The notes: generated by a model from the sequence alone, not told the origin. A stretch of 9,241 nucleotides of DNA from Cyanobacteria bacterium M_surface_7_m2_040 (GCA_016882555.1 VGPQ01000036.1:1-9241), one strand, 5' to 3'. Counted from the first letter of the stretch, positions 1 to 9,169 are shown. Made by a program: numbers and translations.

Positions 1-22
1 CCTACAGTCGGGCCACGTGCCT

Positions 23-26
23 GGAG
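23..26 (+). promoter_or_regulatory. Ribosome binding site of flv3 (GGAG)
   Basis: GGAG lies six bases before the ATG at 33, a normal Shine-Dalgarno position. No other ATG, GTG or TTG occurs in this frame between the window edge and 33, although the frame is open to the edge. The motif therefore supports the start at 33. The promoter, if there is one directly upstream, lies outside the window. Confidence 0.55.
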
Positions 27-32
27 CTGCCG

Positions 33-1799
33 ATGGTTGCCACCGCAACGGCCACACCATTGGGCGCCGCCCCGCGCCTGAGCCTGCAGTGCGAGACGAT
101 CGGGCCGGACACCACCACGATCCGCTCGCTCGACTGGGACCGCAGCCGCTTCGACATCGAGTTTGGGCTGCGCAACGGCACCACCTACAACAGCTTTGTG
201 GTGCGCGGCGAGCGCACCGCCCTGATCGACACCAGCCACCTCAAATTTGAGAGCACCTGGCTGCCGCTGCTGGAGCAGCAGATCGACCCGAAGGCCATCG
301 ACTTCTTGATCGTCAGCCACACCGAGCCCGATCACTCGGGCCTGATCGGCCATCTGATCGACCGCAACCCCGCGATCGAGATCGTCGGCTCGAAGGTGGC
401 GATCCAGTTTCTCGAAAACCAGGTGCACCGGCCGTTCAAGAGCCGCGCGGTCAAGAGCGGCGACGACCTGGACCTGGGCACCAACCCCAGCAGCGGCGTG
501 GCCCACCGCTTCGAATTTCTGAGCGCGCCGAACCTGCACTGGCCCGACACGATCTTTTCGTTTGACCACGGCACCGGCATCCTCTACACCTGCGATGCCT
601 TTGGGCTGCACTACTGCAGCGACGAAGTCTTCGACGTCAACCCCGGTGCGATCGCGCCCGACTTCCGCTTCTATTACGAGTGCCTGATGGGCCCCAACGC
701 ACTCAGCGTGCTGCAGGCCCTCAAGCGCATGGACGGGCTGCCGGAGGTGTCGACGATCGCGGTGGGCCATGGACCGCTGCTGCGCCACCACCTGCACACC
801 TGGATCGACGACTACCGCAGTTGGAGCTCAGAGCGCAGCAGCAGCGAGGCCTACGCCGCTGTCTGCTACCTGAGTCAGGTGGGTTTCTGCGATCGTCTCA
901 GCCAGGCGATCGCCCGCGGCATCGGCAAGGCGGGCGCGGCGGTGCAGCTGGTGGATCTGCGCGCCACCGATGCCCAGGAGCTCAGCGCCCTGATCGGCGA
1001 GGCCAGTGCCGTGGTGGTGCCCACCTGGCCCGCCAACCCCGATGCCGAGCTGCAGGCCAGCATCGGCACGCTGCTGGCGGCGCTCAAACCGAAGCAATGG
1101 GTTGGCTGCTACGACGCCTTCAGCGGTGACGACGAACCGATCGACACCGTGGCGGCCCAGCTGCGGTCGTTGGACCAGAAGAGCGCCTTTGAGCCGCTGC
1201 GGATCCGCCAGCTGCCGGGCGCCGAAGACTACCAGCGCTGCGAAGAGGCCGGCACCGACCTGGGCCAGCTGCTCACCAAGGCCAAGGCGATCGCGGCGAT
1301 GAAGTCGCTCGATGGCGACCTCGACAAAGCCCTGGGTCGCCTCTCGGGCGGCCTGTATGTGGTCACGGCGCGCCAGGGCGAGGGCGAGCAACGGCTCAGC
1401 GGCGCCATGGTGGCCAGCTGGGTGAGCCAGGCCAGCTTCACCCCCCCCGGGCTCACCGTGGCCGTGGCCAAAGACCGGGCAATCGAAGCGCTGATGCAGG
1501 TGGGGGATCGCTTCGTGCTCAACGTGCTGCGCGACGACAACCACCAGGAACTGCTGCGCCACTTCCTCAAGCGCTTCCCACCCGGGGCCGATCGCTTCGC
1601 CGGCGTCAACGTGCTCGAAGGGGTTGCGGCCGGTGGCCCGGTGCTGGCCGATGCCCTGGCATTCCTGGGCTGCCGCGTGGTGCAACGGCTGGAGGGCCCT
1701 GACCACTGGATCATCTACGCCGAAGTGGAACAGGGCAACGTCTCCGACACCGACGCCGCCACTGCGGTTCACCACCGCAAGGTGGGCAACCACTACTGA
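33..1799 (+). CDS. flv3: Flavodiiron protein Flv3 (canonical diiron subunit of the Flv1/Flv3 O2 photoreduction complex)
   Basis: 588 residues in the three-domain (class C) flavodiiron layout of oxygenic phototrophs. A metallo-beta-lactamase-like domain spans about residues 36-265, a flavodoxin-like domain about 272-420, and a flavin reductase-like domain about 430-588. All diiron ligands are visible: H96, E98, D100 and H101 in HTEPDHSG, H169 in LHWPD, D188 in YTCDAFG, and H246 in GHGP. The N-terminal RSLDWDR...FGLRNGTTYNS signature resembles Flv3 rather than Flv4. Known role: with Flv1 it uses photosystem I-derived electrons (probably via reduced ferredoxin, in the cytosol) to reduce O2 to water without releasing reactive oxygen, protecting photosystem I in fluctuating light. 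The flavodoxin domain lacks the classical S-x-Y-G-x-T phosphate loop; SQVGFCD (281-287) occupies that place. The stop overlaps the next start by one base, so the pair is probably translationally coupled. Family is certain; the Flv3 assignment is nearly so. Confidence 0.93.
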   Translation: MVATATATPLGAAPRLSLQCETIGPDTTTIRSLDWDRSRFDIEFGLRNGTTYNSFVVRGERTALIDTSHLKFESTWLPLLEQQIDPKAIDFLIVSHTEPDHSGLIGHLIDRNPAIEIVGSKVAIQFLENQVHRPFKSRAVKSGDDLDLGTNPSSGVAHRFEFLSAPNLHWPDTIFSFDHGTGILYTCDAFGLHYCSDEVFDVNPGAIAPDFRFYYECLMGPNALSVLQALKRMDGLPEVSTIAVGHGPLLRHHLHTWIDDYRSWSSERSSSEAYAAVCYLSQVGFCDRLSQAIARGIGKAGAAVQLVDLRATDAQELSALIGEASAVVVPTWPANPDAELQASIGTLLAALKPKQWVGCYDAFSGDDEPIDTVAAQLRSLDQKSAFEPLRIRQLPGAEDYQRCEEAGTDLGQLLTKAKAIAAMKSLDGDLDKALGRLSGGLYVVTARQGEGEQRLSGAMVASWVSQASFTPPGLTVAVAKDRAIEALMQVGDRFVLNVLRDDNHQELLRHFLKRFPPGADRFAGVNVLEGVAAGGPVLADALAFLGCRVVQRLEGPDHWIIYAEVEQGNVSDTDAATAVHHRKVGNHY

Positions 1800-3643
1800 T
1801 GACAAGCACCAGCAGCGCACCGCAGACGGGCACAGACCGCCGCGTCATCGCCCTCGAACTCGAGCCAGGCCTGATCTGCCTCAAGGGCCTGAGCCCCACG
1901 CGCCTGCGCTTCGAGATCGAATACGGCCTCGAGCGCGGCACCACGGCCAACAGTTTTCTGTTCGAGGCCGGTCCCAACGCCGAGGGCAAGGCGATGCCGC
2001 CGGTGCTGGTGCACCCGCCAGGAACGTCGTTTGCACAGCCCTACCTGGAGCAACTGGCAGCGCTGGTGCCGGCCGACGCCCCGCTCAAGGTGGTGGTGGG
2101 CCATGTCAATCCCAACCGGGTGGCCCTGCTGCAACAGCTGGCCGCCCGCTGGCCGCAGCTGATGCTGGTGGCCTCGAACGCCGGCGCCAAGCTGCTGCAG
2201 GAGCTGTGGGGCCAGCGCAAACCGTCGGCGCCGGGCAGCGCCCCCAGCGAAGAGCCGCCGCTGCCGCCCCTGCCCCCGCTTGAGGTGATCAAGCAGGAGC
2301 TGAGCTGGGCCCTGAGCCACGGCCATGAGCTGCGCCTGATCCCGGTGCCCACGCCACGCTGGCCCGGCGGCCTGGCGGCCTTCGAAGAAACCAGCGGCCT
2401 GCTGATGAGCGGCAAATTCTTCGCCGCCCATCTCTGCAGCGAAGCCTTTGCCGAGGCCAACCGCAGCAGCAGCGAAGAGGACCGCCGCTACTTCTACGAC
2501 TGCCTGATGGCGCCGATGGCAGGCCAGGTGGAAACGGTGGTCGAGCGCTTTGAAGCGCTCGACATCCGCACCATCGCCCCCGGCCACGGGCCAGCGATTG
2601 CCGAAAGCTGGCGCAGCCTGCTCAACGACTACCACCGCTGGGGCGAAAACAGCACGCGCAGCAACCTCAGTGTGGCGCTGCTGTTTGCCAGCGCCTACGG
2701 CAACACCGCCGCCATTGCCGATGCCCTGGCGCAGGGCGTCTCGCGCACGGGTGTGCGGGTGGAGAGCATCAACTGCGAGTTCTCACCCGCCGAGCAACTG
2801 CTCACCGCGATTCGCTCCTGCGATGCGCTGCTGATCGGCTCCCCCACCCTGGGCGGCCATGCGCCCACGCCGATTGTGTCGGCGTTGGGCACGGTGCTTG
2901 CTGAGGGCGACCGCGGCAAACCCGTGGGGGTGTTTGGCAGCTTCGGCTGGAGCGGTGAAGCGCTTGAGCTGCTCGAGACCAAGCTGCGCGATGGGGGCTT
3001 TGCGATGGCCTTCGCGCCGATCAAGGTGAAGTTCAGCCCCGATGCGGCCACGCTCAAGACCATCGAAGAAACCGGCACCGCCCTGGGGCGGCAGTTGCTC
3101 AACGACGAGCGCCGCAACCAGCGACGCGCCAGCGCCGGCGGCCTGGCCGAGAGCCGCAGCAATCCGGCCGTGCAGGCCCTGGGCCGGGTGGTGGGGTCGC
3201 TGTGCATCCTCACGGCCCGCAAGGGCTCGGGCGAGAACAGCCTCAGCGGGGCCCTGGTGGCGAGCTGGGTGAGCCAGGCGAGCTTCAGCCCACCGGGCTT
3301 CACCGTGGCCATCGCCAAAGACCGCGCCGCCGAATCGCTGCTGCACATCGGCGATGCGTGCTGCCTCAACGTGCTGGCGGCTGGGCGTGAAACCAGCCTG
3401 ATGAAGCAGTTTCTGCAGCCCTTTGCCCCCGGGGCCGACCGGTTTGCGGGCCTGGAGCTCGAGGCCAGCCCGGCGAGCCAGCCGATCCTGCCCGAGGCCC
3501 TCGCCTGGATCGAGGCCGAGGTCAAGGCGCGGATGGAATGCGGCGACCACTGGCTGCTCTATGCCCAGGCCAGCGCCGGCGGGGTGCTGGATGCGGCCGG
3601 CACCACGGCGGTGCACCAACGCCGCAGCGGCGCCAACTACTGA
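1799..3643 (+). CDS. flv1: Flavodiiron protein Flv1 (non-canonical metal-site subunit)
   Basis: 614 residues with the same three domains as its upstream neighbour: beta-lactamase-like about 34-283, flavodoxin-like about 291-434, a linker, and flavin reductase-like about 458-614. The diiron positions read H102, N104, N106 and R107 (GHVNPNR), R187 (TPRWPGG), K206 (MSGKFF) and H263 (GHGP). Thus only the two outer His remain and acidic ligands are replaced by neutral or basic residues, the hallmark of the Flv1/Flv2 branch. The flavodoxin domain has a classical FMN phosphate loop, SAYGNT (298-303), and GSPT (347-350). Known role: obligate partner of Flv3 in Mehler-like O2 photoreduction. Inference: this subunit contributes flavin electron transfer or assembly while Flv3 provides the diiron site. 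A proline-rich insert (about 141-161, PPLPPLPP) sits inside the beta-lactamase-like domain. The ATG at 1799 overlaps the flv3 stop (TGATG). Flv2 is the alternative, but the flv2 operon layout (flv4-sll0218-flv2) is not seen here. Confidence 0.92.
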   Translation: MTSTSSAPQTGTDRRVIALELEPGLICLKGLSPTRLRFEIEYGLERGTTANSFLFEAGPNAEGKAMPPVLVHPPGTSFAQPYLEQLAALVPADAPLKVVVGHVNPNRVALLQQLAARWPQLMLVASNAGAKLLQELWGQRKPSAPGSAPSEEPPLPPLPPLEVIKQELSWALSHGHELRLIPVPTPRWPGGLAAFEETSGLLMSGKFFAAHLCSEAFAEANRSSSEEDRRYFYDCLMAPMAGQVETVVERFEALDIRTIAPGHGPAIAESWRSLLNDYHRWGENSTRSNLSVALLFASAYGNTAAIADALAQGVSRTGVRVESINCEFSPAEQLLTAIRSCDALLIGSPTLGGHAPTPIVSALGTVLAEGDRGKPVGVFGSFGWSGEALELLETKLRDGGFAMAFAPIKVKFSPDAATLKTIEETGTALGRQLLNDERRNQRRASAGGLAESRSNPAVQALGRVVGSLCILTARKGSGENSLSGALVASWVSQASFSPPGFTVAIAKDRAAESLLHIGDACCLNVLAAGRETSLMKQFLQPFAPGADRFAGLELEASPASQPILPEALAWIEAEVKARMECGDHWLLYAQASAGGVLDAAGTTAVHQRRSGANY

Positions 3644-3855
3644 GCTGCAGCGCGGCGCGACCGCACACCGCAAAGGCTGTCTATAACGCGAGTCTCGCGA
3701 TCAGTCGTAGCCGCCGATACACAACACACAGCCACCTGGGGGCCGACGCCGCTTTCAAAAAAGCTCAAGACGCCTCCGGCACAAGAGTTCTTAACGCGTC
3801 TCAGATGATTCTTTGATCGATCTTTTGCGAGCTGTTAAGGACAGAAGAAGCAATT
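3644..3855. other. Intergenic region between flv1 and the small plus-strand gene
   Basis: 212 bases without a convincing gene and visibly richer in A+T than the flanking coding DNA, as expected for a promoter or untranslated region. A -10-like TATAAC lies at 3682-3687, directly against the palindrome at 3687-3699. A 5-bp hairpin (GCTTT/AAAGC, loop CAAA) spans 3751-3764. T-rich sequence with two overlapping GATC sites lies at 3809-3826. I see no GC-rich stem followed by a T-run, so no factor-independent terminator for flv1 can be assigned. A promoter for the downstream small gene probably lies here, but no well-spaced -35/-10 pair stands out. A small RNA cannot be excluded. Confidence 0.5.
3687..3699. 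repeat. 13-bp palindrome (CGCGAG-T-CTCGCG), possible operator
   Basis: Perfect six-base arms around a single T. A one-base loop is too short for a good RNA hairpin, so if functional it is more likely a DNA site for a dimeric protein. It abuts a TATAAC hexamer at 3682-3687 that resembles a -10 element. In GC-rich DNA a palindrome of this size can arise by chance, and no regulator is implied by the neighbours. Confidence 0.3.
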
Positions 3856-4140
3856 ATGAAATTGGCGAATCTGGCGGCGGCTGAGGCTCAAATGAGTAGC
3901 CAAGGCAATCGCGATCCAACGGTGACAGCAACGACCCAGGCCCAGACCAGCCGCGCCGCACAGGCCAAGCACCTCACTCCGGTGCGCTACCGGGGATTCG
4001 TGCTGATCCCGCAGGCTGATCTGACCTGGGTGGTACGCCCCGAACGCAGCCCGATGACGATGCTGCCGTTCCGCGCCCCGGCCAGCTCGGTGCAAGACGT
4101 GCAAGCGCTGATCGACTGGAAACTCAACCAGGCCAGCTGA
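3856..4140 (+). CDS. Small conserved-looking hypothetical protein
   Basis: 94 codons from the ATG at 3856. I do not recognise the family. The first 38 residues are Ala/Gln/Thr-rich and look disordered. Residues about 42-91 look like a compact domain, with a basic and aromatic stretch (VRYRGFVLIP), DLTWVVRPERSP, an LPFRAP segment and a helical end (VQDVQALIDWKL). No signal peptide, membrane segment or cysteine is seen, so it is probably cytosolic. Two starts are possible. The ATG at 3856 has only a weak AGAAGAAG upstream. The ATG at 3892 has GAGG at 3883-3886, five bases before it, and would give 82 residues. It follows flv1 by 212 bases and probably has its own promoter. It ends 35 bases before the stop of the minus-strand frame at 4176. 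High-GC codon use in its second half supports real coding. Confidence 0.72.
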   Translation: MKLANLAAAEAQMSSQGNRDPTVTATTQAQTSRAAQAKHLTPVRYRGFVLIPQADLTWVVRPERSPMTMLPFRAPASSVQDVQALIDWKLNQAS

Positions 4141-4175
4141 CACAGGCTGATCAGCTCGCTGACGGAACCTCTGGG
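4141..4175. other. Convergent intergenic gap with short inverted repeats
   Basis: 35 bases separate the end of the small plus-strand gene from the end of the minus-strand frame at 4176. A 10-bp palindrome GCTGATCAGC lies at 4146-4155. CTGAC at 4159-4163 can pair with GTCAG at 4175-4179 across an 11-base loop. No T-run follows on either strand, so termination by this structure is only a possibility. Confidence 0.25.
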
Positions 4176-4367
4176 TCAGGCCGCCTGGGGAGGCTGGGGC
4201 CCGCCGCTGCCGCCGGCCACGAAGGGCAGCACCAGGGTGGCCCAGTGATCAGGGCGCTGCGGCCGAACCCGACGGGCCTGGCGCACCCCGAAGGGGACCC
4301 GCACCACATTGGTGCCCTCCACCCGGCCGGAGGCTGGTGGGAGCGTCGATCCGTTGTTGCCGCCCAT
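4176..4367 (-). CDS. Candidate small protein, 63 residues, downstream of gcvP
   Basis: Minus-strand frame from the ATG at 4367 to the TGA at 4176. The frame is open upstream to a stop at 4446-4448, but no other ATG, GTG or TTG lies in that stretch. By hand count 54 of 63 codons end in G or C, as in the neighbouring real genes. Residues: MGGNNGSTLPPASGRVEGTN, then an alternating hydrophobic/basic core (VVRVPFGVRQARRVRPQRP), then DHWATLVLPFVAGG and a Gly/Pro/Gln tail. It is strongly basic with no membrane segment or cysteine. I do not recognise it. No good Shine-Dalgarno precedes it. It begins 94 bases after the gcvP stop on the same strand, so it could be the last gene of that operon. The alternative is chance openness in GC-rich DNA. 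The other open minus frames here (to 4249 and 4151) look less protein-like. Confidence 0.42.
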   Translation of the reverse strand: MGGNNGSTLPPASGRVEGTNVVRVPFGVRQARRVRPQRPDHWATLVLPFVAGGSGGPQPPQAA

Positions 4368-4461
4368 GGGGCCCCAGAAAGGGATGCGCCATGATGCGGC
4401 ATCGCTGCAGCGTTGGCAACCCCTTGATCGAAACGTTCTGGTCGGTCAAGGCGTTGATGGC
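4368..4461. other. Gap between gcvP and the candidate small gene
   Basis: 94 bases with no recognisable terminator, promoter or RNA structure. If the 63-codon frame is not a gene, the gene-free stretch is 4141-4461 (321 bases) and holds only the short inverted repeats at 4146-4179. Confidence 0.4.
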
Positions 4462-7376
<2,915 letters not shown>

Positions 7377-7380
<4 letters not shown>

Positions 7381-7763
7381 GACTGCACCTTGGCCCCGTA
7401 GGTGGCCGCATCCATCAGCGCCTCAAACTCGGCTGGATCGCTGGGGCGCACCTGCAGCAGCCAGCCCTCGCCATAGGGATCGTTCTGCAGCTCTTCAGGG
7501 CTGGCCAGCACCGCTTCGTTGCGGGCTTCGACAACGCCACCGATGGGGGCCAGCAGGTCTTCGACCGCCTTGACCGATTCGACGCTGCCGAAACTCTGGC
7601 CGGCCTTGAGGGTGGCACCGACCTCAGGCAGTTCCACAAAGACGATGTCGCCAAGCTGCTCGATGGCGAACGCGCTCAGGCCGACCCGCACCCGATCGCC
7701 ATCGAGACGCGCCGTTTCATGGCTGTCGGCATAGCGGCAATCTGCTGGAAACGAAAGCGCCAT
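7377..7763 (-). CDS. gcvH: Glycine cleavage system H-protein (lipoyl carrier)
   Basis: 128 residues, the usual H-protein length. The lipoyl attachment lysine is K65 in [14 protein letters not shown], matching the family ESVKA motif. [19 protein letters not shown] (31-49) and [12 protein letters not shown] (94-105) are also family signatures. Role: its lipoyl arm carries the aminomethyl group from GcvP to GcvT and is reoxidised by dihydrolipoamide dehydrogenase. Lipoylation requires LipA/LipB-type enzymes encoded elsewhere. The ATG at 7763 gives the expected N-terminus; no Shine-Dalgarno is evident before it. It lies 35 bases after the methionine gamma-lyase-like gene and overlaps gcvP by four bases, so it is probably the middle gene of a three-gene transcript. 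Confidence 0.97.
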
Positions 7764-7773
7764 GGCCGCAGGG

Positions 7774-7793
7774 TGAGTGGCAAATGCCGCTCA
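7774..7793 (-). promoter_or_regulatory. Intercistronic stem-loop upstream of gcvH
   Basis: An inverted repeat fills most of the 35-base gap before gcvH. Eight-base arms at 7774-7781 and 7786-7793 flank the loop at 7782-7785. On the sense (minus) RNA there is one C-A mismatch in the stem; on the plus strand that position is a G-U wobble. No T-run follows, so it is not a normal terminator. It may be an RNA processing or stabilising structure, or may affect gcvH translation, since no ribosome binding site is visible. Chance is possible. Confidence 0.3.
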
Positions 7794-7798
7794 GTCTG

Positions 7799-9169
7799 TC
7801 AGCTTTCAGGCGTGAGCCGTGCAGGGCCCTGCAAAGCCTGCAAGGCCCGTTCCAGCGCCAGGGCGCTGTGGCTGTGGTGCGTGCCCCCCTGCACATACAG
7901 GATGTAGGGCTCGCGCAGCGGCCCGTCGGCCGAAAACTCGCTGGTGCTGCCGTCGATGAAGCTGCCACCGGCCATCACCAGCTCGCTGGCGTAGCCAGGC
8001 ATCGGCGCCGGCGCCGGGTCGAGGTAACTGCCCACCGGCGAAGCCGCCTGAATCGCGCGGCACACCTGCTTGAGGATCTCGGGATCGCCCAGCCGCACCG
8101 CCTGGATCACGTCGCTGCGGGGTGCCCCGGGGGCCGGGTTCACCGCAAAGCCCAGGTCGCTGAACACCTGGGCCACCAGCTCGGCTCCGATCAGGGCTTC
8201 GGCCACCATCTGCGGCGCCAGAAACAGACCTTGAAACAGCAGCCGGTTGAGGTCAAAGCTGGTGCCCCCCTCGCTGCCGATGCCCGGGGCGGTGAGCCGG
8301 CAGCATGCCTGCTCCACCAGCTCGGCCCGACCGGCCACATAACCGCCGGTGGGGGCGATCGTGCCACCCAGGTTCTTGATCAACGAACCTGCGATCAGAT
8401 CGGCTCCCACGGCCGTGGGTTCGCGCTCCTCGACCAGCTCGCCGTAGCAGTTGTCGACAAAGACGTCGCAGGCCGGCTGAATCGCCTTGACCTGGGCAAT
8501 CAGGCGCTCGATCTGGGCGATGCGCAGCGAGGGGCGCCAGCTGTAGCCGCAGCTGCGCTGGATCAGCACCAGCCGGGTGGGCACGGCCAGGGCTTCGGCG
8601 ATGCGTGTCTCATCGACCAACCCCTCGGCGGTGAGCGGCAGTTCGTCGTAACTGATGCCGAACTCGGCCAGGGATCCCTGGCCGCTGCCACGGATGCCGA
8701 TCACCTCTTCGAGGGTGTCGTAGGGCCTGCCGGTGAGGGCCAGCAGGCGATCCCCCGGCCGCAGCACTCCATAGAGCGCCGCCGCAATCGCGTGGGTGCC
8801 GCTGACGAACTGCAGCCGCACGGCGGCCGCCTCGGCCTGCAGCACGCGGGCAAAGACCCGATCCAGCACCACGCGGCCCTGATCGCCATGGCCGTAGCCG
8901 CTCACCGAAGCGAAATGCTGCACGCCCACCCGCTCGGCCGCCAACGCCGCAAGCACCCGCTCCAGGCGCGGCCGCACCCCAGCGGTGTGCCGTGCCGTCA
9001 GCGGCGCGATGGTCGCCAGGGCGGCGTCGATGCGATGGGCAGCCCAGTGCGGGCTCTCCGCGGTGGTCATCGCGCTGGCGGCAAGCACAGGAACCCACTC
9101 TGCCCAGGCCTCTGCCAGCACATCCGCCCCGCCGGCGCTGCGGTTAGATTTCATCTTCAGATCAAACAC
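7799..9169 (-). CDS. Methionine gamma-lyase-like PLP-dependent protein ('aluminium resistance' family)
   Basis: 456 codons from the GTG at 9169. The sequence follows the methionine gamma-lyase-like family (Pfam Met_gamma_lyase, COG4100), a fold-type I PLP group. GYGHGDQGR lies at 91-99, RLQFVSGTHAIA at 118-129 and LTGRPYDTLEEVIG at 145-158. IQRSCGYSWRPSL is at 203-215, FVDNCYGE at 237-244 (PLP-ring Asp D239), and AGSLIKNLGGT at 260-270 (Schiff-base lysine K265). The C-terminus has MPGYASELVMAGGSFIDGS and QGGTHHSH. Members are expected to act on sulfur or related amino acids by elimination chemistry, but the substrate in cyanobacteria is not established and the 'aluminium resistance' name is a legacy label. 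Three starts are possible: GTG at 9169, ATG at 9154 and ATG at 9070. Family similarity begins near residue 43, so the ATG at 9070 (423 residues) is plausible and would leave 9071-9169 as leader. It precedes gcvH by 35 bases on the same strand, suggesting co-transcription. Confidence 0.9.
   Translation of the reverse strand: MFDLKMKSNRSAGGADVLAEAWAEWVPVLAASAMTTAESPHWAAHRIDAALATIAPLTARHTAGVRPRLERVLAALAAERVGVQHFASVSGYGHGDQGRVVLDRVFARVLQAEAAAVRLQFVSGTHAIAAALYGVLRPGDRLLALTGRPYDTLEEVIGIRGSGQGSLAEFGISYDELPLTAEGLVDETRIAEALAVPTRLVLIQRSCGYSWRPSLRIAQIERLIAQVKAIQPACDVFVDNCYGELVEEREPTAVGADLIAGSLIKNLGGTIAPTGGYVAGRAELVEQACCRLTAPGIGSEGGTSFDLNRLLFQGLFLAPQMVAEALIGAELVAQVFSDLGFAVNPAPGAPRSDVIQAVRLGDPEILKQVCRAIQAASPVGSYLDPAPAPMPGYASELVMAGGSFIDGSTSEFSADGPLREPYILYVQGGTHHSHSALALERALQALQGPARLTPES

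Noticed and set aside
1441..1448. Run of eight C in flv3, possible frameshift or slippage site
   Set aside because: The reading frame continues through the correct flavin reductase motif and matches Flv1, so nothing is disrupted; at most a sequencing-error hotspot.
828..1820. 330-codon minus-strand open frame opposite flv3
   Set aside because: Antisense shadow of a gene with complete flavodiiron ligands; no domain recognisable.
33..3643. Assignment of the pair as Flv4/Flv2 instead of Flv3/Flv1
   Set aside because: The flv4-flv2 operon normally has an intervening small membrane protein gene (sll0218 type), absent here, and the N-terminal RSLDWDR signature fits Flv3.
4286..4296. CCCC-GAA-GGGG hairpin as a terminator
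   Set aside because: Only four base pairs with a three-base loop, no T-run, and it lies inside the 63-codon candidate gene.
7764..7798. Glycine riboswitch upstream of gcvH
   Set aside because: The gap is only 35 bases, far too short for the aptamer, and no aptamer-like structure was seen further upstream.
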